DNA of 18,628 bases from CAZXDS01 sp964639525 (lineage in GTDB: Bacteria > Bacteroidota > Ignavibacteria > Ignavibacteriales > Melioribacteraceae), in assembly GCA_964639525.1 (NCBI GenBank), contig CAZXDS010000048.1, positions 1 through 18,628 of the forward strand. Direction: 5' to 3'. The position numbers were made by a program, and so were the translations under genes. A model generated the notes under the pieces. The model was given only the letters and a program-made list of their open reading frames with translations, made no database searches and was not told where the DNA came from. The first letter of the stretch is position 1; the number at the start of each line of letters is the position of its first letter. Shown piece after piece: positions 1 through 7,305 of this stretch.

Positions 1-224
1 TACTCTTAACGTGTTGTTTTTTGTAATCTTAATTTTGACCCCGAATCGCTGTTATTTGGTAGACTCTTAATCGCATCTGCTTCTGCTAAAAATGAATTTA
101 GGTATAGAATACGATAGTTGTATTTCTTTTTTATCGTTGGTTTGTTTTTCAAGTATCTGAATTCTAATTCTCATTTTCCGTTAAATGTGTGTAAACTGCC
201 ATCAAAGTATTTTATGACTTTTTG

Positions 225-1511
225 TTAATCGCAGTCCCTGTTAGTCCAAGCTTTTTGGGGAGTCCTTTTTTTGTGGTTCGAATTTGATTTTGAAAAATAC
301 ATTTTTCTTTTTGGTTTGGCTTTCCCGGAATTTGCTTTTTTTGCCGGCTGTTTAGGAGTTCCGCCGGTAGTTTCTTTAAGTAAAAACGGATGATTTTCTA
401 CAACAGGAATAGGTATCGAAATAAGTTTGTTTATGTCTTTTAAAAATGGTTTTTCTTCAGTATCACAAAACGAAAGAGCTACACCCGCTAATCCCGCTCT
501 GCCTGTTCGTCCGATTCTATGCACGTAAGTTTCCGGTATATTTGGGATTTCATAATTTATTACATGCGAAAGCTGCTCTATGTCAATTCCACGAGCCGCA
601 ATATCGGTCGCAACCAAAACTCGTGTTTTTTTAGTCTTAAAATTGTTTAATGCTCGCTGCCTGGAGCTTTGTGATTTATTCCCGTGTATTGCTTCAGAAA
701 AAATATTAGCATTATTTAAAACTCTTGCCAAATTGTTAGCACCGTGTTTTGTTCTGGTAAAAATTAGTGCGGATTCAATAGAAGAATCTTTTAATAAGTG
801 AACAAGCAGCTTTTTCTTGTCTGATTTTGCTACAAAATAAATACTCTGATCAATTGCTTCCACTGTTGATGATTCGGGCGTTACTTCCACTTTTATAGGA
901 TTGACTAAAATTGTATTTGCTAACTTTATAATTTCTTTAGGCATTGTGGCAGAAAAGAACAACGATTGTCTTTTCTTTGGTAATTTAGATATAATTTTTT
1001 TTACGTCATGTATAAATCCCATATCAAGCATACGGTCGGCTTCATCAAGAACAAATAACTTAATATTTTGTAGATTGATATAACCTTGGTCCATTAAATC
1101 TAACAATCTTCCGGGGGTAGCTATTAATATATCCACACCTTTCCTCAGAACATCAGTCTGTTTTTTTTGCGAAACACCGCCGAAAACCACAAGATTTTTA
1201 AGTCCGGTATGTTTACCATAAGCCGAAAAACTGTCACCAATTTGAATAGCGAGTTCTCTTGTTGGTGTAACAATTAATGACTGAATTACTCGTTTCTTTC
1301 CGTTGGAATTTTTAGTGCTGTAAAGAGTTTGTAAAATTGGCACTGCAAATGCTGCTGTTTTACCTGTTCCTGTTTGAGCACAACCAAGCAAATCATTCCC
1401 TTTAAGTATTATTGGAATCGCTTGTTTTTGAATTGGTGTAGGAGTTTTATAACCTTCTTCGGTTAATGCTTTTTGTATCGGTTTAATTAGATTGAGATTC
1501 TTAAATGACAT
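225..1511 (-). CDS. rhlE: DEAD-box ATP-dependent RNA helicase, RhlE type
   Basis: This is an ATP-dependent RNA helicase that remodels RNA duplexes in the cytoplasm, typically in ribosome assembly, mRNA decay or cold adaptation. All superfamily-2 motifs can be read in order in 428 residues: Q motif near residue 28, Walker A AQTGTGKT (45-52), PTREL (83-87), TPGR (132-135), DEAD (156-159), SAT (188-190) and HRIGRTGRAG (331-340). The C-terminal tail after about residue 380 is short, rich in Lys, Ser and Asn, and probably disordered and RNA-binding, as in RhlE proteins; there is no DbpA-type RNA-binding domain. AAGGA lies about ten bases upstream of the ATG. The flanking genes have no evident link to RNA metabolism, so it is probably transcribed alone. 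The superfamily call is certain; RhlE rather than another subfamily rests on the short core and basic tail. Confidence 0.93.
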   Translation of the reverse strand: MSFKNLNLIKPIQKALTEEGYKTPTPIQKQAIPIILKGNDLLGCAQTGTGKTAAFAVPILQTLYSTKNSNGKKRVIQSLIVTPTRELAIQIGDSFSAYGKHTGLKNLVVFGGVSQKKQTDVLRKGVDILIATPGRLLDLMDQGYINLQNIKLFVLDEADRMLDMGFIHDVKKIISKLPKKRQSLFFSATMPKEIIKLANTILVNPIKVEVTPESSTVEAIDQSIYFVAKSDKKKLLVHLLKDSSIESALIFTRTKHGANNLARVLNNANIFSEAIHGNKSQSSRQRALNNFKTKKTRVLVATDIAARGIDIEQLSHVINYEIPNIPETYVHRIGRTGRAGLAGVALSFCDTEEKPFLKDINKLISIPIPVVENHPFLLKETTGGTPKQPAKKANSGKAKPKRKMYFSKSNSNHKKRTPQKAWTNRDCD

Positions 1512-1722
1512 TATTCATTTTTCCTTTTAAAATAGAGCTGTTAAAATTTTATTGTGTTCTGTATCAGAGGCTAAATGAATGAATATCTTTAGAAAGAATC
1601 GCAAACAACTTATGTTACTGAAGCATTACAAATAATTACAGACCTAAAATAAGCTAATTGTAAGCAACTTCAAAATATTTAATAGTAGGTATATCTGCAA
1701 TCTCAAAGGTAAAGGACAAGCT

Positions 1723-1740
1723 ATCCGGCGGTTGCCGGAT
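1723..1740. terminator. GC-rich hairpin between the helicase and hydroxylase genes
   Basis: A perfect 7-4-7 inverted repeat (ATCCGGC, loop GGTT, GCCGGAT) stands out in AT-rich sequence. It lies 26 bases past the stop of the minus-strand hydroxylase gene, where a terminator would be expected. The T-run (TTTT) is on the plus-strand side, so on the minus strand it lacks a good U-tract and may be only a 3'-end stabilising hairpin. No other feature is seen in the 255-base spacer. Confidence 0.4.
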
Positions 1741-1766
1741 TTTGCGTACAACCTTTAATCTCGAAG

Positions 1767-2579
1767 TTATTCTTTTCCTAATCCCAACCATTTATAAAAT
1801 GGGTAAAATAAGCGGGGAATAATTCCTCTTGGGAAAATATCTAAATCATCGAAGCCTAATTTTTCGGGCATTCCTTCGTTGGGCCAATAAACAGTTCCGA
1901 ATATCCAATCCCAGATACTTAAAGTAATTCCGAAATTTTGTCCGTAGCTTAAATGATTAATTTCATCATGATGCCAAATGTGCATTTTGGCAGAATTTAA
2001 AACATACTTAAAAGGTCCCCAACTTATTGGTAAATTGGAATGGTTCAAATGTCCGATTAGTGTGTTGATAATAGCAATAATAAAAATAACATCTGTGTTT
2101 ACACCAAGTATTATTAAAGGGAAATAAGCAATTGAAGAATAAATTACACTTTCCATCCAGTGAAATCTGAAATTTCCAATCCAATCCATTTCTACAATGC
2201 TGTGGTGCAGTTTATGGAATTCCCATAAGAACGGAACTTTATGCAGCATTCTGTGGATATTCCATTCAATAAAATCTTTAATAATTAAAAATATTACTAT
2301 TTGCATAGCGAAAGGAATAGAATTTAGTAAATGTATATTTTCCGGTTGTGGAATTTGATTTGACAGAAGAAATTGATTCAGTAAATTAAGGATATATGCT
2401 GCAAGTGTAGCAAGCAAAATTCCAAAATAGTGCCCGTTAAAAACAAGCCAGAAAAAATCCTGCCAAATTCCACTGCGGAAAGCCTTTTGCTCTTTTCTCC
2501 ATGGCGAAATTCTTTCCAAACCAAAGACTAAAAATGAAATTATAAAAAGCCAAAAATAATATTTTAAATAAATGCTCAT
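1767..2579 (-). CDS. Sterol desaturase / fatty acid hydroxylase superfamily membrane protein
   Basis: This is an integral-membrane non-haem di-iron oxygenase of the fatty acid hydroxylase superfamily, whose members hydroxylate or desaturate lipids, sterols or carotenoids. The 270 residues have hydrophobic segments near 5-22, 42-70, 85-105 and 145-175. The iron-binding histidine clusters are clear: HxxxH at 109-113, HxxHH at 122-126, H140, HxxH at 177-180, HxxHH at 200-204 and H209. The length is usual for the bacterial family. The substrate cannot be read from the sequence, and the neighbours give no pathway hint. The ATG at the 5' end follows a weak, AT-rich leader with AAAGGGAAAC just upstream. 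The gene appears monocistronic, with a hairpin shortly after its stop. Confidence 0.88.
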   Translation of the reverse strand: MSIYLKYYFWLFIISFLVFGLERISPWRKEQKAFRSGIWQDFFWLVFNGHYFGILLATLAAYILNLLNQFLLSNQIPQPENIHLLNSIPFAMQIVIFLIIKDFIEWNIHRMLHKVPFLWEFHKLHHSIVEMDWIGNFRFHWMESVIYSSIAYFPLIILGVNTDVIFIIAIINTLIGHLNHSNLPISWGPFKYVLNSAKMHIWHHDEINHLSYGQNFGITLSIWDWIFGTVYWPNEGMPEKLGFDDLDIFPRGIIPRLFYPFYKWLGLGKE

Positions 2580-2751
2580 TGTTTCCCTTTTTGTAAAATA
2601 TAATAATTACAAATTTAATAATTAAAGTTTATTTCATTGTAAGCAAGTTTACAAAAAAAACAATCTGTTTTGATGAGTCTGCGACGTATTTTTACAATCA
2701 CTTTTTTCATTCGCTCGCAGAGTTACGTGGACAATGATGAATCTTTTTTTC

Positions 2752-2780
2752 TGTAACACAGATTAATAATCTGTGTTACA
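2752..2780. repeat. 29-base near-perfect palindrome, REP-like
   Basis: The two arms TGTAACACAGATTA and TAATCTGTGTTACA are exact reverse complements separated by one base. A T-run precedes the palindrome on the plus strand and none follows it, so it is not a good intrinsic terminator in either direction. Its position in a long intergenic region with other palindromes suggests a dispersed repeat, but only one copy is in this window. Confidence 0.7.
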
Positions 2781-2929
2781 ATAAAAGGTACGGTAATATT
2801 TTAATATGGTATAAAGTTTAATTTTGAAAAAGTAAGGTTAAAAATAACAGACAAAAAACAGTGCCGTATTTTCAAATATTTTGCAATCGGTGAAAACAAA
2901 CTTACCAACAGACGAGTAACTTTAAAAGT

Positions 2930-2977
2930 CCCAAACGGACTAAAGTCCGTTTGGGGAAGTCCGTTTTTAGTCTGTTT
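2930..2977. repeat. REP-like palindrome with trailing direct repeats
   Basis: CCCAAACGGACT and AGTCCGTTTGGG form a perfect 12-2-12 inverted repeat at 2930-2955. The right-arm sequence AAGTCCGTTT recurs directly at 2957-2966 and, degraded, as TAGTCTGTTT at 2968-2977, as if copies had been stacked. A related imperfect hairpin with the core GACT-GA-AGTT follows at 2984-2993, next to GTGGG. Confidence 0.65.
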
Positions 2978-3061
2978 CCTCGCGACTGAAGTTGTGGGTT
3001 AGTCAAAATATTACTTTTTAGAATGGGCTCATTCACTATTCAAAAACGCATTACATTAACT

Positions 3062-3077
3062 CCGCACTTCAGTGCGG
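3062..3077. repeat. Short REP-like palindrome CCGCACT-TC-AGTGCGG
   Basis: A perfect 7-2-7 inverted repeat about 100 bases downstream of the copA stop. It has the same ACT-NN-AGT core as the palindromes at 2930-2955 and 2984-2993 but different flanking bases, which is the pattern of a REP family rather than of one operator. It could also stabilise the 3' end of the cop transcript. Confidence 0.55.
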
Positions 3078-3176
3078 GGAAACAAAACACAACTCGAAAG
3101 GTTTTGGCGTGATTTTTATATTTTCAAAAATCATGACAAAACCGCTTTGAATTGAACAGACGAAATAAACTGTGAA

Positions 3177-5204
3177 TTACAACTTCACGGAAATATCCGC
3201 TCGTTTTAATCTTAAAGAATTAGTAACAACGGAAACCGAGCTTAACGACATTGCCAAAGCGCCAATCATAGGATTAAGAAAGCCGAGTGCCGCAAAAGGA
3301 ATTCCGATTGTATTGTAAACAAAAGCCCAAAACAGGTTCTGCTTTATTGTTCGTATTGTTCGTTTTGAAAGCTTTATTGCCGAAACAACGCTGAGTAAAT
3401 CGCCTTTTACCAATGTAATATCAGAAGATTCAATTGCAATATCTGTACCTGTTCCGATTGCAATACCCAAATCTGCAGTAACAAGGGCGGGGGAATCATT
3501 AATGCCGTCGCCAACCATTGCAACAATTTCACCTTTGTTTTGCAGCTCTTTCACTTTCTCCGCTTTCCCTTCCGGAAGAACTTCGGCAATATAATTTTCA
3601 ATGCCTACTTTATCGGCAATTGCTTTGGCTGTTTTTTCATTATCACCGGTAATCATAAATACTTTTAATCCGATGTTTTTCAGTGCTTGAACCGCATTTT
3701 TCGAACTTTCTTTAATTGGGTCGGATATACCGATAATACCGGCAAGTTCGCCATTTAAGCCAACAAGCACAACGGATTTTCCTTCGGAAGTTATTTTGGA
3801 AAATGTTTCTTCCAAATTTCCAAGTTTTAACGAATAACTCTGCATTAGTTTTAAATTTCCAACAATTACAGCGTTTCCATCAACTATGGCATTTATTCCG
3901 TAGCCTGCTTTATTTTCAAAAGTTTCAATTTTACCAAATTCAACTTTTCTATCTTTTGCATATTCTAAAATTGCCTCTGCAAGCGGATGTTCCGAGCGAC
4001 TTTCAACTGCACCGACAATGGAAAGAAATTCTTTTTCATCAATTCCCTGTAATTTAATATCGGTAACCGTTGGTTTTCCTTCGGTAATTGTTCCGGTTTT
4101 GTCTAATACAATGGCACTAACTTTATGTGCCTTTTCCAAACTTTCGCCGTTTTTTATCAGTATTCCGTGCTGTGCTCCAAGTCCTGTCCCGACCATTATT
4201 GAAGTCGGTGTTGCAAGTCCCATTGCACAAGGGCAGGCGATTATCATAACGGCAACAAAATTAAGCAGTGCCACGTTAAATATCGGGATTTGTGGAAAAA
4301 TCATCCAGGCTGCAAATGTGAGTAATGCAATTCCTATCACTGCCGGAACAAATATTGCCGAAACTTGATCTGCAAGTTTTTGAATCGGTGCTTTGCTTCC
4401 CTGAGCTTCTTCAACAAGTTTAATTATTTGACCTAACACGGAAGTATCGCCGAGAGCTGTAACCTCATAAGTAAATGTGCCGTTTTTATTTATTGTACCG
4501 CCAATAACATCTGCACCGATACTTTTTTCGACAGGAATACTTTCGCCCGTAAGCATCGATTCGTCAACGACGGAATAGCCTTCGATCAATTTTCCGTCGG
4601 ATGGAATTTTTTCACCGGGTTTTACAATTACAGCGGTACCGATTTTCAGTTCACTTGCTTTAACAATTTTTTCTTCTCCGTTAATTATAATTGTTGCTTT
4701 GTTCGGTTTTAATTGCAATAATTTTTTAATTGCCGTATTTGTTTTCCCTTTTGCTCGTGTTTCAAGAACTTTACCGAGCAAAATTAAAAGAATAATTACG
4801 CCGGCGGTATCAAAATAAACGTGTTGTATTACATGTGAAGATGAAATCCAAGCAGGGAATAAAGTAGCTGTAAGACTGTAAACATAGGCGGTTCCGGTTC
4901 CAACAGCTACAAGAGTATCCATATTAGCCGAAAAATGTTTTAAGTTTGCCCAGAATGATGTAAAAAATCTTTTGCCNNNNNNNNNNNNNNNNNNNNNNNN
5001 NNNNNNNNNNNNNNNNNNNNNNNNNNNNNNNNNNNNNNNNNNNNNNNNNNNNNNNNNNNNNNNNNNNNNNNNNNNNGTTGCAAAGTTTACCGAAACATTT
5101 TCAATTCCTTCAACTTTTTTTAATGATTTTTCAACGCGTGCTACGCAACTTGCACACGTCATACCTTCAACAGGTAACGTATATTTTTTTAATGTCTGTG
5201 CCAT
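3177..5204 (-). CDS. copA: Copper-translocating P1B-type ATPase (interrupted by assembly gap)
   Basis: This is an inner-membrane copper-exporting P1B ATPase that pumps Cu(I) out of the cytoplasm using ATP. The N-terminus has a heavy-metal-associated domain with the Cu-binding motif GMTCASC (residues 14-20). After the 100-N gap come MDTLVAVGT, the actuator TGES loop, the membrane CPC motif in ACPCAMGLATP that defines Cu+/Ag+ specificity, the phosphorylation motif DKTGTIT (D codon at 4101-4103), the SEHPLA histidine motif and GDGINDSPAL. The gap removes the rest of the metal-binding domain and the first two membrane helices, so the 675-residue count is artificial; the family usually has 730-800. 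Both sides of the gap are in one frame as recorded. It lies 53 bases downstream of a CopZ-like gene on the same strand, forming a copZ-copA operon. The function is secure and the intact length is unknown. Confidence 0.95.
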   Translation of the reverse strand: MAQTLKKYTLPVEGMTCASCVARVEKSLKKVEGIENVSVNFAXXXXXXXXXXXXXXXXXXXXXXXXXXXXXXXXXXGKRFFTSFWANLKHFSANMDTLVAVGTGTAYVYSLTATLFPAWISSSHVIQHVYFDTAGVIILLILLGKVLETRAKGKTNTAIKKLLQLKPNKATIIINGEEKIVKASELKIGTAVIVKPGEKIPSDGKLIEGYSVVDESMLTGESIPVEKSIGADVIGGTINKNGTFTYEVTALGDTSVLGQIIKLVEEAQGSKAPIQKLADQVSAIFVPAVIGIALLTFAAWMIFPQIPIFNVALLNFVAVMIIACPCAMGLATPTSIMVGTGLGAQHGILIKNGESLEKAHKVSAIVLDKTGTITEGKPTVTDIKLQGIDEKEFLSIVGAVESRSEHPLAEAILEYAKDRKVEFGKIETFENKAGYGINAIVDGNAVIVGNLKLMQSYSLKLGNLEETFSKITSEGKSVVLVGLNGELAGIIGISDPIKESSKNAVQALKNIGLKVFMITGDNEKTAKAIADKVGIENYIAEVLPEGKAEKVKELQNKGEIVAMVGDGINDSPALVTADLGIAIGTGTDIAIESSDITLVKGDLLSVVSAIKLSKRTIRTIKQNLFWAFVYNTIGIPFAALGFLNPMIGALAMSLSSVSVVTNSLRLKRADISVKL
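4977..5076. other. Assembly gap of exactly 100 N inside copA
   Basis: A run of 100 N, the conventional placeholder for a gap of unknown size. By comparison with single-metal-domain CopA proteins, about 95-100 residues should lie here (the rest of the metal-binding domain, linker and two helices), not the 33 that 100 bases allow. The true gap is therefore probably near 290 bases. Confidence 0.95.
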
Positions 5205-5257
5205 TTTAATTCTTCTTCTTATTATTTTCAGACTATTAGTCTATTAAAATTTTGTAT

Positions 5258-5458
5258 TTAGCCGATAACTTTATATCCGGCTTCAACAATTGCATTTTTG
5301 ATTTTGTCTTCATTTTCAGGGCTGCCGTTGTAATTAACTTTTGCCGAACCGATTTCGACTTGAAATCTTTCAAATCCGGCATTTCTTAATTCCATCTCAA
5401 CCGCCATAACACAGTGATGGCAAGTCATTCCTTCGATTTTAAATTCTTGTTCTTTCAT
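5258..5458 (-). CDS. copZ: CopZ-like copper chaperone (heavy-metal-associated domain protein)
   Basis: This is a 66-residue stand-alone heavy-metal-associated domain with the beta-alpha-beta-beta-alpha-beta pattern of Atx1/CopZ proteins. The metal-binding motif GMTCHHC is at residues 9-15, and the second Cys-side residues are His rather than the Ala-Ser of the neighbouring ATPase. Such proteins carry Cu(I) in the cytoplasm and hand it to the N-terminal domain of CopA. The start is supported by a strong GGAGG (5466-5470 on the minus strand) seven bases upstream, one of the best ribosome-binding sites in the window. It is the first gene of a copZ-copA operon. A tandem direct repeat at 5520-5554 lies in the leader or promoter. 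A mercury-binding MerP role is less likely because no mer genes are present and the partner is a CPC ATPase. Confidence 0.88.
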   Translation of the reverse strand: MKEQEFKIEGMTCHHCVMAVEMELRNAGFERFQVEIGSAKVNYNGSPENEDKIKNAIVEAGYKVIG

Positions 5459-5519
5459 AATTATACCTCCAAATAATTAAAATTGTTGAACTAAATCTAA
5501 TGCAGTTTATTTAATACAC

Positions 5520-5554
5520 GTTATACGATTTTTATAAAATGTTATATGATTTTT
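5520..5554 (-). promoter_or_regulatory. Tandem direct repeat upstream of copZ, possible operator
   Basis: GTTATACGATTTTT (5520-5533) and GTTATATGATTTTT (5541-5554) differ by one base and are spaced 21 bases apart, two helical turns. They lie 62-96 bases upstream of the copZ ATG, where a promoter or operator would be. No copper regulator gene is in the window. In such AT-rich sequence chance cannot be excluded. Confidence 0.35.
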
Positions 5555-5596
5555 GTTTTTTTTGAGATACTTCGTAAAATTATTTAGAGGGAAAGT

Positions 5597-6964
5597 TTAT
5601 ATCTGAGATTTTGCTTTGATTTTATTATCGATTTGTTTTTTCAACCAAAAATATGCTATGTTTCCGGAAATAATGTATGACAAAGCTAAAGCCGCAAATA
5701 TTCCATTTAACCCAAATAGGTAGTTCCCCAAATATCCTAAAGGTATTAAAAGAACTAATGATTGCACAATGCTCAGCAGAGAAGAATCAAGAGGTTTAAT
5801 TATTATACTAAGAATTGTCGTTGACATTCTTAATACTCCTCTAAATCCATAAACCCATGCAATAATGAAATAATAAGTTGAAGCAATATTAATTATAATT
5901 ATATCACGGCTAAATAAAGAAATTAAGGGAAATGAGAATACTCTTAGAGATATCCAGACAAAAATTCCCCAAGCAACAATAAACCGGTAACAATATTTGA
6001 CTGCTAACATAACTCTATGATATTTACGGGCACCCCAATTTTGACCAACAAATGGAGCTAATGCTAAGCCAAGTGCCATTACAAGTACTAATAAAAATCC
6101 TTCCAATCTAGTTGCAATTCCATACGCTGCGATTGCTTCCGTTCCTTCTTCGGAAATAAGGGAAATAATAAAACCAAAAGAAATTGGGATAACAATGTTT
6201 GTTAACCCGACTGGCAAACTAATATATAGTAAGGATTTCCAATTATTAATTAAGTTAGGCAACTTAAAAATATTGATGGAAATCATATCAAGTTTTTTAT
6301 ATAATAATTCTGTTGAAAGTACCAGCATTAAAGTTCTAGCTAATACCGTAGCTAAAGCGGCGCCTCTCATTCCCATCTTAGGAAATCCGAACAGTCCAAA
6401 AATAAATATCGGGTCGAGGATTACGTTAGCCATCATAGCAATTATCAAAATTGTACTTGGGAATGTCGTGTTTCCAGTTGCTCTAATTGCACTATTCCCG
6501 ACCATCGGGACAATGAGTACAATGATTCCGGGATACCAAATGAGCATATAGCTTTTAATCAAAGGGAGTAGATCTTTACTTGCACCGAGTAAAATAAAAA
6601 CCTTATCAATAGAAAAGATTCCAACAACTGTAAAAATAAATACAACAATTAAAGAAAGTAAAATACTTTGGGTAGTAAGAATTTTTACTTTTTTATGATT
6701 CCCTTCTCCGAAAGCTTGGGAGACTAATGCGGTTGTCCCGATTTCCAAACCAATTGCTATACTCATAATAGCCATTACAACAGGAAATGTAAAGCTAAGT
6801 GCTGCAATTTGCCGTATCCCTAATTTGCCAATAAAAAATATATCTACAACATTAAATAACATCATTCCCAACGAACTAAAAATCAAAGGGAATGTGAGAG
6901 ATACCAATTGCTTTATAATTGGCCCTCTTGTAAGATTAGTAGTATCAGTTTTTGGAATTATCAA
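5597..6964 (-). CDS. MATE family multidrug/cation efflux transporter
   Basis: This is an inner-membrane MATE (multi-antimicrobial extrusion) antiporter of 455 residues, the usual length. It has about twelve hydrophobic helices in two related halves and the expected cytoplasmic N-terminal stretch leading into helix 1 with PLIFSSLGMMLFNVVDIFFI. MATE pumps expel cationic drugs, dyes or metabolites in exchange for Na+ or H+. Typical features are the helix-1 NVVDIFFIG segment, the VSQAFGEG stretch after helix 2 and an RxxGNTTFPS segment before helix 5. The coupling ion and substrate cannot be read. The gene stands alone: 138 bases separate its stop from the copZ start, and a large palindrome lies 58 bases upstream of its ATG. 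Confidence 0.9.
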   Translation of the reverse strand: MIIPKTDTTNLTRGPIIKQLVSLTFPLIFSSLGMMLFNVVDIFFIGKLGIRQIAALSFTFPVVMAIMSIAIGLEIGTTALVSQAFGEGNHKKVKILTTQSILLSLIVVFIFTVVGIFSIDKVFILLGASKDLLPLIKSYMLIWYPGIIVLIVPMVGNSAIRATGNTTFPSTILIIAMMANVILDPIFIFGLFGFPKMGMRGAALATVLARTLMLVLSTELLYKKLDMISINIFKLPNLINNWKSLLYISLPVGLTNIVIPISFGFIISLISEEGTEAIAAYGIATRLEGFLLVLVMALGLALAPFVGQNWGARKYHRVMLAVKYCYRFIVAWGIFVWISLRVFSFPLISLFSRDIIIINIASTYYFIIAWVYGFRGVLRMSTTILSIIIKPLDSSLLSIVQSLVLLIPLGYLGNYLFGLNGIFAALALSYIISGNIAYFWLKKQIDNKIKAKSQI

Positions 6965-7305
6965 TACAGAATTAATATTAGTTTAAAATATTTTCTACCA
7001 ACTTGATCCCATCATAACAATAATCAATTGTTAAGTGTTTTAACAATTGATTTTATTACATAGATAAACCAACATAAGTTATTGGCTTGCACAAATTACT
7101 AAAATAATTCTTGAAATTAGAACGAATAGATTACATGAAAGTTATCAGTATTAATTTTAAGTTATAATGGAATTGAAAATCATAAGCTAATAAGGCTGAT
7201 GAATTTAAAATCGTTTAGATGCTAAAAGGTTTAATATTGGAGAGAGATTTGAAAGAAACAGTATGCAAATTTATTAAAATCTCTCAAGATTATATAATTA
7301 TAAGT
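6965..7305. other. Intergenic stretch with one large palindrome, no gene seen
   Basis: About 340 bases of very AT-rich sequence between the MATE start and the stop of the thioredoxin-like gene. No plausible coding frame was found. It holds the 13-5-13 palindrome at 7022-7052 and a wide-spaced 9-base inverted repeat (GAGAGATTT / AAATCTCTC) near 7242-7285 that might form a weak 3'-end stem for the thioredoxin-like gene. Confidence 0.55.
7022..7052. promoter_or_regulatory. Large perfect inverted repeat upstream of the MATE gene
   Basis: AATCAATTGTTAA and TTAACAATTGATT are exact reverse complements around GTGTT, and each arm contains the self-palindrome CAATTG. It sits 58-88 bases upstream of the MATE start, so it may be the operator of a dimeric repressor. 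It could also be a terminator-like hairpin for the upstream minus-strand gene, but its minus-strand 3' flank is not T-rich. Confidence 0.4.

Larger units (their letters stand above)
2580..3176. other. Long intergenic stretch without a recognisable gene
   Basis: About 600 bases separate the hydroxylase start from the copA stop. No reading frame with protein-like composition was found. The stretch is dominated by short palindromes: 2752-2780, 2930-2955, 2981-2998 and 3062-3077, annotated separately where clear. Several share an ACT-NN-AGT core. It must also hold the promoter of the minus-strand hydroxylase gene near 2580-2640, which I cannot delimit. Confidence 0.6.

Noticed and set aside
6..152. 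A short minus-strand open frame ending near the left edge (about 48 codons from a TTG)
   Set aside because: It has no ATG, no ribosome-binding site and no recognisable family. The composition is only mildly protein-like.
4018..4368. A plus-strand open frame of 116 codons within copA
   Set aside because: It is antisense to conserved P-type ATPase motifs and has no homology pattern or start signal of its own.
7242..7285. 9-base inverted repeat GAGAGATTT / AAATCTCTC with a loop of over 25 bases downstream of the thioredoxin-like gene
   Set aside because: The loop is too large and there is no T-run, so a terminator call is not supported.
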